This document shows positions 1-6,250 of a stretch of DNA of 41,480 bases, one piece after another. The notes under the pieces are model-generated. The model ran no database searches and was not told where the DNA came from. It saw only the letters and a program-made list of their open reading frames with translations. This DNA comes from WOZL01 sp041678645 (GTDB lineage Bacteria; Patescibacteriota; Dojkabacteria; SC72), in assembly GCA_041678645.1 (NCBI GenBank), contig JBAYNT010000001.1:1-41480 (forward strand). The letters run 5' to 3'. The position numbers and the translations under genes are program-made. Position 1 is the first letter of the stretch. Each line of letters opens with the position of its first letter.

Positions 1-1
1 A

Positions 2-523
2 GAGATTGCATCTTTTGTATATTCCGACGAGAGAAGAGAATATGATTATCTCGTTGTTATACATTCTGACCCTTTTATCCCATTTGTTGAAGAAGCTTTT
101 AAAGACAGTGATAGATACAAAGTAATCTTTGTTAATAAAAGCTTACAAGATGCTCAGGAAATACTTGAATTAGCAAAAGTAAAAATTAAAGAACTACAAA
201 AAACAACGAAGAAAGATGATCTTACAATAGCTAGAGAAAACTTCGAGCTATACTGTGAAGGATGGAGTGGAACCATCAAAGCTGTTGAGAGAGGACAGGT
301 TGAAAAGTTGTTAATTAAAACAGGGGTAACAAAAGAGGGATACATAGATCCTAAATCTAAAAAGATCTATATATATCCAACAGAAGATGCAGTCAAAGTT
401 GAGAACATCATTCCATGGCTAATCAAATTAACGAAGGATAATGGTGGAAGTATAGTAGTCTTCAGTACTCCTAAGTATAAAGATATACCTGAGATTGCTG
501 CTCAACTTAGATTTAAGAATTAG
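2..523 (+). CDS. bacterial eRF1-like (baeRF-type) protein, C-terminal part
   Basis: The frame is open from the left edge to a TAG at 521-523, giving the last 173 residues of a longer protein. The first part has alternating beta and alpha segments (for example DYLVVIHSDPF and YKVIFVNKS). The last 50 residues carry a block like the third domain of eRF1-like proteins: an acidic strand, a GGS turn (NGGSIVVFS) and a closing IAAQLRF, close to the GIAALLRY ending common in that family. baeRF proteins are thought to act at ribosomes, but their substrates are poorly known. The N-terminal domains lie outside the window, so the catalytic or ribosome-contacting parts cannot be judged. Family assignment is moderate; the reading frame itself is secure. 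Confidence 0.55.
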   Translation, partial: EIASFVYSDERREYDYLVVIHSDPFIPFVEEAFKDSDRYKVIFVNKSLQDAQEILELAKVKIKELQKTTKKDDLTIARENFELYCEGWSGTIKAVERGQVEKLLIKTGVTKEGYIDPKSKKIYIYPTEDAVKVENIIPWLIKLTKDNGGSIVVFSTPKYKDIPEIAAQLRFKN

Positions 524-546
524 TTTTTAAATCGATAATGCGAGAT

Positions 547-930
547 CTAATCATGATGATGCTCTCTCTCATACTCATCAGCCTCTGCCTTATCCTTATG
601 CACTGTACCATCTGGATGATTAGGTGGTGTGTAAATAGTGTAAAGTTTTAAATCTACATCAGACACATTTATTACATTATGCAAGCTCCCTGCTGGGACT
701 ATAGCTACCATATCTTCTTTTAATATACTCTCCTCACTGCCAATCTTTACTTTAGCCTCACCCTGCTCAACTCTGAAAAATTGATCAACCTTATCATGTA
801 CTTCCTCTCCTATATCTTCTCCAGGTTTAAGACACATAACAACTAATTGCATATGTTTACCTGTATATAATACTTCCCTGAAATTACTATTATTTAGAGT
901 CTTCTCCTCTATATCATCTATATATCCCAT
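547..930 (-). CDS. single-domain cupin protein
   Basis: A 127-residue protein with a one-domain cupin beta-barrel pattern. Cupin motif 1 is degenerate around His45, Gln50 and Glu55, ending in a VEQGEAKV turn. Motif 2 is PAGSLHNVIN with His84. The segment YTPPNHPDGTVH after the barrel is typical of a subgroup annotated as mannose-6-phosphate isomerase-like cupins. The usual second metal ligand of motif 1 (HxH) is not intact, so metal binding may be altered. The tail ends in three histidines. It is convergent with the eRF1-like gene, 23 nt away. The actual substrate cannot be read from the sequence. Confidence 0.85.
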   Translation of the reverse strand: MGYIDDIEEKTLNNSNFREVLYTGKHMQLVVMCLKPGEDIGEEVHDKVDQFFRVEQGEAKVKIGSEESILKEDMVAIVPAGSLHNVINVSDVDLKLYTIYTPPNHPDGTVHKDKAEADEYEREHHHD

Positions 931-1057
931 ATTTATAATCTATTAAATTTATTTATTCTATATTTCATTTTACATCACTTGGCAGTAATACTCAAAAGAA
1001 AATATTACGATCTCTCTTATGCATCTTTGATATAATAATTTATGGTAGGAGATAATG

Positions 1058-1276
1058 ATGAAGAATAAAATTAAAGTAAAAGTTAAAATAGGAACAAAGA
1101 GGGAATCCGTTGAATATAAAGATGGAATATATACTGTATATACCAATAGTCCTGCAAGAGATAATAAGGCTAACATATCTGTAATTGAACAGTTGTCAAA
1201 ATACTTAGATATACCAAAAAGTAGTATGCAAATTAAAAGTGGAATAAAAAGTAAAAACAAAGTAATTGCATATTGA
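1058..1276 (+). CDS. DUF167 (YggU-type) family protein
   Basis: A protein of 72 residues matching the DUF167 pattern: a KVKVKIGTKRESV strand, then the conserved core NSPARDNKANISVIEQLSKYL and a closing block IKSGIKSKNKVIAY. The function of this family is unknown; structures show a small alpha/beta fold. Two ATG codons lie in tandem at 1055 and 1058. The second is preferred because the AGGAG at 1047-1051 sits 6 nt ahead of it. This is one of the few genes here with a clear Shine-Dalgarno sequence. A TATAAT at 1031-1036 is the likely -10 box. The opposite strand is also open but has only low-complexity hydrophobic content and was discarded. Confidence 0.82.
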   Translation: MKNKIKVKVKIGTKRESVEYKDGIYTVYTNSPARDNKANISVIEQLSKYLDIPKSSMQIKSGIKSKNKVIAY

Positions 1277-1302
1277 TTCCTAAGTAATACTGTAGACATT
1301 TC

Positions 1303-1809
1303 TTACATCATCCTACTATCATATGCCCAATGTAGCACTGCTTGCCTCTGTTTTTTTCTACACTTTAAATCTAATCTCTTACAATTCTTCTGTATTGCAA
1401 CAACATGCCTCCTAAATGCTCTCCATCTCTTAATCTGCCTCTCATCCTCTATAGGGATTCTTCTACCCATATAATATCTAGCATACCACTGAAACCACCC
1501 TCTGGGGTCCTCATGATATATCCACCCTTTCTCTATCCAGTGGGAAAGTGGCATACTAGCATCTACCTGGAAGTAATTAAGAGAAACATCTTTCCTATAA
1601 GGAGACAGTTTAGCATTAGCAAACCAATCTTTGGGAAACTCGTTTGTACAATCAGTCATATATTTACCACCGAACACTCCTAACTGTAGCATTTCTTTAG
1701 GAGTAAGTTCTGGTTTGAATAATGGATCGAAATCCTTTCCTATCGGTTTTGTAAGGTAATATATATACCCCTTTTGCATCAAGTCATTTACAATTATTTT
1801 CTTTTTCAT
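1303..1809 (-). CDS. conserved protein of unknown function rich in W, R and Y motifs
   Basis: A 168-residue soluble protein. I recognise the pattern as a conserved family without known function, seen in diverse bacteria and possibly some eukaryotes. Striking blocks are GVFGGKYMTDC with EFPKDW (residues 44-63), the core DPRGWFQWYARYYMGRR (about 101-117), then QIKRWRAFRRH and a Cys/Arg-rich end with HWAYDSR. The dense W, Y and R content suggests binding to nucleic acid or phosphate, but that is a guess. A TATAAT (minus strand, 1820-1825) lies 10 nt before the ATG. The motif GTGCTATAA occurs twice upstream. It is convergent with the DUF167 gene. Confidence 0.75.
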   Translation of the reverse strand: MKKKIIVNDLMQKGYIYYLTKPIGKDFDPLFKPELTPKEMLQLGVFGGKYMTDCTNEFPKDWFANAKLSPYRKDVSLNYFQVDASMPLSHWIEKGWIYHEDPRGWFQWYARYYMGRRIPIEDERQIKRWRAFRRHVVAIQKNCKRLDLKCRKKQRQAVLHWAYDSRMM

Positions 1810-1934
1810 TTCTCAAGCTATTATAGCACTACTATGATCTGTTATAGCACTTCGCAAACAGTATTATTTTAGATAATGCTAGAGAGATTTCTAGTCAAAA
1901 AAGATGGTCGACCCTTTGGACCCTCTCGAATTTT

Positions 1935-1943
1935 TGGTATAAT
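1935..1943 (+). promoter_or_regulatory. extended -10 promoter of the GlsB-type gene
   Basis: TGGTATAAT is a perfect extended -10 element (TGnTATAAT). Transcription would start near 1950 and leave a leader of about 25 nt. A weak TTGGAC lies near the -35 position (1916-1921). Confidence 0.6.
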
Positions 1944-1974
1944 ATACTGTATTTAAATTTACTCTGTATTAATT

Positions 1975-2217
1975 ATGGGAATATTAATAGCTATATTAAT
2001 TGGTGCTTTAGCAGGTTGGTTAGCCGGAGTACTTATAAAAGGTAGAGGTTTTGGATTAATAGTTAATATAATAGTTGGTATTGTTGGAAGTTTGATAGGA
2101 CAACTACTACTTGATCCACTAGGTATTCAAGCAGAGAACTTCGTAGGAGAGATTCTTGTTGCTACCATTGGTGCAGTTGTACTATTAGCTGTAATCAATC
2201 TAATTAAAAAGGATTAA
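1975..2217 (+). CDS. GlsB/YeaQ/YmgE family membrane protein
   Basis: An 80-residue, very hydrophobic, glycine-rich protein with about three membrane helices. The pattern GALAGWLAGVLIKGRGFGLIVNIIVGIVGSLIG is typical of the transglycosylase-associated (GlsB/YeaQ/YmgE) stress-response family, and the length is normal for it. In Firmicutes, GlsB links to general stress tolerance; the molecular role is unknown. The gene stands alone between its own promoter and a clear intrinsic terminator, so it is probably transcribed as a single gene. Confidence 0.88.
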   Translation: MGILIAILIGALAGWLAGVLIKGRGFGLIVNIIVGIVGSLIGQLLLDPLGIQAENFVGEILVATIGAVVLLAVINLIKKD

Positions 2218-2238
2218 TCTCTCTAGGAGAGAAAGTAT

Positions 2239-2273
2239 AGGGTAGATATAATATGTATTTACCCTTTTTTTTT
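2239..2273 (+). terminator. intrinsic terminator of the GlsB-type gene
   Basis: AGGGTA at 2239-2244 pairs with TACCCT at 2260-2265 and is followed at once by a run of nine T. It lies 22 nt after the stop codon. Confidence 0.8.
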
Positions 2274-2283
2274 ATAATAATGA

Positions 2284-2404
2284 TATAATCACCTATGGAA
2301 AGATATATAAACAACACACTCCATCATATATAGCACCTTCGGTGTCTATATTCTGTTGTATATATATATCGAAGGTAATAAAAGAACCCAAAAGGTTCTT
2401 TTTT
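2284..2404 (+). ncRNA. structured RNA or hisS leader with terminator
   Basis: A TATAAT at 2284-2289 predicts a start near 2296. The following RNA folds into a long stem: GATATATA (2302-2309) with TATATATC (2363-2370), ACAACA (2311-2316) with TGTTGT (2354-2359), and an apical hairpin ATATAGCACC (2328-2337) with GGTG-T-CTATAT (2341-2351). An alternative helix, ACCTTCG (2335-2341) with CGAAGGT (2370-2376), would break the first fold. It ends in an intrinsic terminator, AAGAACC/GGTTCTT with a T run (2382-2404), 49 nt before hisS. It could be an attenuated hisS leader or an independent RNA. No T-box sequence (AGGGTGG type) is present, so a canonical T-box is excluded. Confidence 0.5.
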
Positions 2405-2452
2405 GTTTAAATAAATATGTTAATATAGATAAAATAATATAAAGAAAGAAAT

Positions 2453-3751
2453 ATGGGAAACAATATAAATACACAACCAATGCCTGGCTTTATGGAACTC
2501 CTTCCTAACCAACAAATAGCATTTAATAAAATGCTGGATAAAATAAACGAAGTTTACAAACTATACGGCTTTAGACCAATAGAAACGCCCATACTAGAAA
2601 GAGCAGAAGTACTACTTACCAAAAGTGGTGGTGAAACAGAAAAACAGATATACCAATTTCAAAAGGGAGATAATAATATAGCCATGAGATTTGATCTTAC
2701 CGTACCACTAGCTAGATATGTAGCACAGTATCAAAACGACTTAGTATTCCCCTTTAAAATTGGGAACATCGGAAAGGTATATAGAGGAGAGAAACCTCAA
2801 GCAGGGAGATTTAGAGAATTCTATCAATGTGATGCGGATATAATAGGTAGAGATGAACTAGATATTTCTTTTGATGCAGAAATCATAAGTTTAATGTATA
2901 CAATACTTACAGGGCTTGGATTTGATAAATTTAAGATTAAAATCAACAATAGGAAGGTGATGAGTGGTTTCTTTCAATCATTAGATATGGACAGCCCAGC
3001 TGATATCTTAAGGATTCTAGACAAATTAGATAGGCTTAAGAGAGAAGATATTGTATTTGAATTAAAAGAGTTGAAGATTGATGATGAGAAGATTGACAAA
3101 ATATTTGAATTCATTGAGACTAAAGATGATATTATAGAAAAACTTAAAGAATTTGATATACAAAACGAAATATATTGGCAAGGGGTTGAAGAACTTGAGT
3201 ATGTAGATAATAGAGTTAAAGATCTATCTATAGATGAGGAGAACTATGAAATAGATCTTGGCCTATCAAGAGGGTTAGACTACTATACAGGTACTGTATA
3301 TGAAACCTTCCTTACAGACTATCCCGAATTCGGATCTATCTACTCAGGTGGGAGATATGATAATCTAAGCTCCTACTATACAGACAACAGATTCCCAGGA
3401 GTAGGGTGTAGTATCGGCCTTACAAGGCTCTTTGATTGTTTACTTAAAGAAAACCAAATAGATACCACCCAACAAACCTCTACCAATGTGTTGATAGTTG
3501 GAATGGAAGGATTTGATACTTACGCATTAGAGTTAGGGAACAGATTAAGAGGTTTTGGAATAAATACAGAGGTACTCTTTCAATTAAAGGGTAGTTTTAA
3601 GTATGCTGACAGATTAAACATCCCTTATGTTGTAGTAATAGGAGAAGATGAAATTGAAAGCAGTAAGTACACATTAAAAGAGATGGCTTCTGGAGAACAG
3701 GTAATGTTAGAGCAGGAGGAGTTAATTGCTAAATTAAGAGGAAATATTTAA
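2453..3751 (+). CDS. hisS: histidine--tRNA ligase
   Basis: A 432-residue class II aminoacyl-tRNA synthetase that attaches histidine to tRNA-His in the cytoplasm. Motif 2 (GKVYRGEKPQAGRFREFYQ) is near residue 107. The histidine-specific motif LGLSRGLDYYTG is near residue 269, followed by GSIYSGGRYDNL. Motif 3 (GVGCSIGLTRL) is near residue 315. The C-terminal anticodon-binding domain covers about 340-432. Length is normal. The start is the ATG after an A-rich stretch with no Shine-Dalgarno. It lies downstream of a structured leader ending in a terminator, which suggests attenuation. Its last 18 nt overlap the convergent HAD gene. Confidence 0.97.
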   Translation: MGNNINTQPMPGFMELLPNQQIAFNKMLDKINEVYKLYGFRPIETPILERAEVLLTKSGGETEKQIYQFQKGDNNIAMRFDLTVPLARYVAQYQNDLVFPFKIGNIGKVYRGEKPQAGRFREFYQCDADIIGRDELDISFDAEIISLMYTILTGLGFDKFKIKINNRKVMSGFFQSLDMDSPADILRILDKLDRLKREDIVFELKELKIDDEKIDKIFEFIETKDDIIEKLKEFDIQNEIYWQGVEELEYVDNRVKDLSIDEENYEIDLGLSRGLDYYTGTVYETFLTDYPEFGSIYSGGRYDNLSSYYTDNRFPGVGCSIGLTRLFDCLLKENQIDTTQQTSTNVLIVGMEGFDTYALELGNRLRGFGINTEVLFQLKGSFKYADRLNIPYVVVIGEDEIESSKYTLKEMASGEQVMLEQEELIAKLRGNI

Positions 3752-4483
3752 GATATCTCCTATTTGTTTAATTTCTATAATTTGAACTGACTCATCAAAT
3801 TTATAGTTTTTGGCTATACTTTTACTATACCTTTTTAAATAAACCGCATTTTTACAACCTACCTCAATAGGAGGTAGGATATCAGATCCGAAGTTGTCAC
3901 CAACAACCATCGCCTTTTCTGGCTTACTATCAACAAGCTCAAATGCTTTCAGCCAACTCCCACTATCCTTTTCTTCATCTATATCTGTAGCAAGATATGG
4001 TATATTGAATCCTGTCAATTTAGTTAAAAGATCTACCTTAAGTCTAGTCCATTCATCTTGAGCATGAGAGTGCAATCCAACTTTCTTACCTGCTTTAAGC
4101 AAGGCCTCTAAAATCCTCGGGGTATCATCAAATGGAGTAGGTGAGTGATGGTAAAAGTCTTTGAAAAACTCTACTACTAATACAGAAAGAGATGGACTAA
4201 TATCTTTTCCTAGGTACTCCTTTAAACCAAGAAGATATCTTTCAACTATCAGTGATGGCTTTTTACCACTCCTTTCATATTCCTTATATATTAAGCTATC
4301 AATATCTCTGGCTATTTCCTCAAAATTTCCTTCCGGATCTATATTTTGGGCAACTTCAACACCCAATTGAAAAGTTTTCTGCTTAAAGTACTCTCCCGTA
4401 GCAAAAAGTGTGTTATCAATATCAAATATCACTGTACCCACACCTCTACTATCAAGAAATTCAATTAATTTGTATTGCCGCAT
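3734..4483 (-). CDS. HAD-superfamily hydrolase
   Basis: A 249-residue haloacid dehalogenase-type hydrolase. Motif I is VIFDIDNTLF (near residues 18-27) with both catalytic aspartates. Motif II is represented by the LHSHAQDEW region. Motif III/IV is MVVGDNFGSDILPPIEVGC, with the metal-binding GDN...D. A helical cap domain lies between motifs I and II. Such enzymes are usually phosphatases on small phospho-metabolites; the substrate cannot be inferred. The gene is convergent with hisS and overlaps its end by 18 nt. Upstream it faces the divergent membrane-protein gene at 4541. Confidence 0.88.
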   Translation of the reverse strand: MRQYKLIEFLDSRGVGTVIFDIDNTLFATGEYFKQKTFQLGVEVAQNIDPEGNFEEIARDIDSLIYKEYERSGKKPSLIVERYLLGLKEYLGKDISPSLSVLVVEFFKDFYHHSPTPFDDTPRILEALLKAGKKVGLHSHAQDEWTRLKVDLLTKLTGFNIPYLATDIDEEKDSGSWLKAFELVDSKPEKAMVVGDNFGSDILPPIEVGCKNAVYLKRYSKSIAKNYKFDESVQIIEIKQIGDILNISS

Positions 4484-4540
4484 ATTCCTAATTGGTCTAT
4501 TTTAGTTTAAACTGTATAAATAAATTATAATAAATTTCCA

Positions 4541-5254
4541 ATGAGTATGGAAGAAAACAAAAACATTGGGGAACAGGAAGTGCAAACTACACCAGAAGCT
4601 AGTAAGAAGAAAGAAAAAGGCTTTCTAACAGGGTGTTTAATATTCCTAGGTATTCTCCTTCTTCTGATTGCAATACTTGTAGGAGTAGGATATTGGGGTT
4701 ACAAGAAAGTTCAAAAAGGTATGGAGCAAACAGATTTAGGTATCACATATTCGGAGCAGGATTACTTAGATTTAATGCAAGATATAGGTCTTGATGCAGA
4801 TCCTAGTATGCTTTGTATAGATTGTCCAACACCTACATTCTCAGATCCTCGTGAGGTTTCTTTAACTGTCAGCGATAAACAGGCTTCAGCTGCTTTTGAA
4901 TATATTAACCAATCTCTTACATATGGTTCTGTTTCTGGTACCCAGATAGATGTCAGAGATAATCATGCAATACTTACAACTAATTTTACATTTCAAGGAA
5001 GGCAGTTCCCTATATATATGGTAGGAACAATTTCAAAGATTTCAGAGAATTCCATTGCTGGTAGCATTTCAGAGCTAAAAACAGGAACACTTACCATTCC
5101 AGAGAGTATTCGTAGTTTAGCAGAAAACGCATTACTGACTATTGCAAATGAGAAGTTAGCATCTGCTAAGGATAGTGTACGGATAGATAACTTAGTGTTA
5201 ACTGATAGCGGAGTTGTTTTTGATGGTTTACTGCCTACAAAAGCAGAGTTGTAA
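4541..5254 (+). CDS. single-pass membrane protein of unknown function
   Basis: A 237-residue protein with a charged, lysine-rich cytoplasmic N-terminus (1-28), one transmembrane helix (about 29-52) and an exported domain of about 185 residues. The exported part has a CIDCP motif near residue 88 and otherwise regular alternating strands. I do not recognise a family. A TATAAT at 4526-4531 lies 9 nt before the ATG, so the mRNA should have almost no leader. A second ATG two codons later is possible. It is the last gene before the RNA array and probably ends before that array's promoter. Confidence 0.7.
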   Translation: MSMEENKNIGEQEVQTTPEASKKKEKGFLTGCLIFLGILLLLIAILVGVGYWGYKKVQKGMEQTDLGITYSEQDYLDLMQDIGLDADPSMLCIDCPTPTFSDPREVSLTVSDKQASAAFEYINQSLTYGSVSGTQIDVRDNHAILTTNFTFQGRQFPIYMVGTISKISENSIAGSISELKTGTLTIPESIRSLAENALLTIANEKLASAKDSVRIDNLVLTDSGVVFDGLLPTKAEL

Positions 5255-5281
5255 GATAATTACTATAAGATACGAAAGGGC

Positions 5282-5310
5282 TTGCATTTAGTTCTAATTT
5301 TAGTTATATT
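5282..5310 (+). promoter_or_regulatory. sigma70-type promoter of the RNA array
   Basis: TTGCAT (5282-5287) and TATATT (5305-5310) are separated by exactly 17 nt. Transcription should start near 5317, about 25 nt before the first RNA copy. There is no start codon with a plausible gene between this promoter and the array, which supports a non-coding transcript. Confidence 0.7.
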
Positions 5311-5341
5311 TTAATCCTAGATCATTAAAAGTCTATGTCAT

Positions 5342-5433
5342 GCAAGATGTTGTTGGTTGATTTAACCATCCCTTTTCTCTTATTCTCTTCGGATTATAAG
5401 AGTTAATGTTCTGGTGTAACTCCAGCATCTTGC
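5342..5433 (+). repeat. cloverleaf RNA unit 1
   Basis: P1 is GCAAGATG (5342-5349) with CATCTTGC (5426-5433), extendable by AT/AT to 10 bp. P2 is TGGTT/AACCA (5354-5358, 5364-5368) with a 5-nt loop. P3 is CTCTTAT/ATAAGAG (5377-5383, 5396-5402), 7 perfect pairs closing the conserved 12-nt loop. P4 is CTGG/CCAG (5411-5414, 5422-5425) with loop TGTAACT. Confidence 0.85.
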
Positions 5434-5438
5434 ATTAT

Positions 5439-5530
5439 GCAGAGTGTTGTTGGTTGATTTAACCATCCATTTATTCATATTCTCTTCGGATTATTTGAGT
5501 TTATGTTCCGGCGTAACTCCGGCTCTCTGC
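5439..5530 (+). repeat. cloverleaf RNA unit 2
   Basis: P1 is GCAGAG (5439-5444) with CTCTGC (5525-5530), then one T-T mismatch and a G-C pair. P2 is identical to unit 1. P3 is TTCATAT/ATTTGAG (5474-5480, 5493-5499) with one mismatch and one G-T pair, closing the same 12-nt loop. P4 is CCGG/CCGG (5508-5511, 5519-5522) with loop CGTAACT. Confidence 0.83.
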
Positions 5531-5535
5531 TTTAT

Positions 5536-5628
5536 GCAGAGTGTTGTAGGTTGTTTCAAACCTTTCATCTTTTCTTCTTCTCTTCGGATTTGAAGATTTG
5601 ATGTTCCAGTGTAAGACTGGCACTCTGC
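5536..5628 (+). repeat. cloverleaf RNA unit 3, ending in a T run
   Basis: P1 is GCAGAGTG/CACTCTGC (5536-5543, 5621-5628), 8 perfect pairs. P2 is AGGTT/AACCT (5548-5552, 5559-5563). Its first pair is swapped from T-A to A-T relative to units 1 and 2. P3 is TCTTC/GAAGA (5573-5577, 5592-5596). P4 is CCAG/CTGG (5606-5609, 5617-5620) with loop TGTAAGA. T6 follows at 5629-5634, so the unit can act as terminator for the whole array. Confidence 0.85.
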
Positions 5629-5653
5629 TTTTTTGTTATTTATTTCCATATTA

Positions 5654-5683
5654 AAAACAAAAACCGGGGCATACATACCCCGG
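5654..5683 (-). terminator. intrinsic terminator of the RRM gene
   Basis: On the minus strand, CCGGGG (5683-5678) pairs with CCCCGG (5669-5664) around an 8-nt loop, followed by TTTTTGTTTTT. It serves the RRM gene and separates it from the convergent RNA array. Confidence 0.85.
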
Positions 5684-5708
5684 CTAAATTACAAAAATCA
5701 ATTGAATA

Positions 5709-5963
5709 CTAAAATTCTTTTGCTCTTGCTTCGTTTACTACTAAAGCTCTACCATTAATCTCGTAACCGTTAAGAGCCTCCAAAGCCTTATCGGCATCTG
5801 CATCCTCTGTATATGTAACAAAACCAAATCCTTTTGATCTTCCGCTCATCTTATCTTTAATGATGATGGCCTCTTCGACTGCACCGTGCTGACCAAAAAG
5901 GTCCTTTAGATCTTCTTCGGTAGTATTCCATTCAATATTACCTATAAATAGTTTTTTGGACAT
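5709..5963 (-). CDS. small RRM-domain RNA-binding protein
   Basis: An 84-residue protein made of one RNA recognition motif. RNP2 is LFIGNI (residues 5-10) and RNP1 is KGFGFVTY (44-51), both with the aromatic residues that stack on RNA bases. The length equals a bare RRM without the glycine-rich tail seen in many cyanobacterial Rbp proteins. It lies convergent to the cloverleaf RNA array and divergent from a DEAD-box helicase gene. Its promoter (6071-6099) leaves a leader of about 100 nt, long for this window. No Shine-Dalgarno is visible. Long leaders on RRM and DEAD-box genes often go with cold-shock control in other bacteria; here that is inference. Confidence 0.95.
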   Translation of the reverse strand: MSKKLFIGNIEWNTTEEDLKDLFGQHGAVEEAIIIKDKMSGRSKGFGFVTYTEDADADKALEALNGYEINGRALVVNEARAKEF

Positions 5964-6070
5964 GAATAAAAAATATAAAAATTTAACAATCTAAACTATC
6001 TCTATCTACTTGGAGGTCTGAGAGATAATTCTCTAGCTAACTCACAATGAAAAGAAAAAGTTTATAGATT

Positions 6071-6099
6071 ATAATATCCTTAATTCCCTAAAAAAGCAA
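6071..6099 (-). promoter_or_regulatory. promoter of the RRM gene
   Basis: On the minus strand, TTGCTT (6099-6094) and TATTAT (6076-6071) are separated by 17 nt. The start would be near 6064, leaving about 100 nt of leader. The leader includes a short inverted repeat, AGAGA...TCTCT, near 6020-6040. Confidence 0.6.
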
Positions 6100-6107
6100 A
6101 CCGTTGT

Positions 6108-6136
6108 TTTACTAATATCTCCTTTACTGATATAAT
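6108..6136 (+). promoter_or_regulatory. probable promoter of the DEAD-box helicase gene
   Basis: A perfect TATAAT at 6131-6136 lies 17 nt after TTTACT (6108-6113), a weak -35. The predicted leader is about 108 nt. This promoter and that of the RRM gene are back to back. Confidence 0.5.
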
Positions 6137-6191
6137 CATGACTGTTCAAATTAGAGACTTGCGAATTACAGACCCCACAGAAATTTAATTC

Positions 6192-6240
6192 CCCGAATTC
6201 TACTTTGCATACCGATATTAATTCGGGTATTAAATTTTTT
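6192..6240 (+). promoter_or_regulatory. terminator-like hairpin in the helicase leader
   Basis: CCCGAATT (6192-6199) pairs perfectly with AATTCGGG (6220-6227), followed by TATTAAATTTTTT. It ends 10 nt before the helicase start codon. If it forms, it could stop transcription or hide the start region, so it is a candidate site for autoregulation by the helicase or for temperature control. Confidence 0.45.
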
Positions 6241-6250
6241 AAATATTTTA

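Larger units (their letters stand above)
5317..5634 (+). ncRNA. tandem array of three cloverleaf-like RNAs (unknown family)
   Basis: A predicted non-coding transcript with its own promoter and a terminal T6 run. It holds three copies of a 92-93 nt unit with a 97-nt period and 5-nt AT linkers. Each unit has a closing stem P1 and three hairpins (P2, P3, P4), a four-way-junction layout like a tRNA. P4 abuts the 3' strand of P1 with no linker, as the T-arm does in tRNA. The conserved P3 loop is TCTCTTCGGATT, with an inner UUCG tetraloop. Stem sequences differ between copies while pairing is kept: P1 CAAGATG/CATCTTG against CAGAGTG/CACTCTG; P4 CTGG/CCAG, CCGG/CCGG and CCAG/CTGG. It is not a tRNA, since no 7-nt anticodon loop is present. 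I do not recognise the family. Confidence 0.85.

Noticed and set aside
970..1299. Minus-strand hydrophobic frame opposite the DUF167 gene
   Set aside because: The plus strand encodes a recognisable DUF167 protein with a Shine-Dalgarno sequence; the antisense frame is only its low-complexity shadow.
2284..2404. T-box riboswitch before hisS
   Set aside because: The AGGGTGG-type T-box sequence and specifier stem are absent.
5342..5628. CRISPR array
   Set aside because: The units are folded RNAs of 92-93 nt with 5-nt linkers. There are no spacers and no cas genes in the window.
5342..5628. Type III toxin-antitoxin (ToxIN-type) RNA repeats
   Set aside because: Those repeats are shorter and are followed by a toxin gene on the same strand. 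Here the next gene is convergent and encodes an RRM protein.
5342..5628. Three tRNA genes
   Set aside because: The middle arm has a 12-nt loop with an inner UUCG tetraloop, and no T-loop or D-loop consensus is present. The shape is tRNA-like but not a tRNA.
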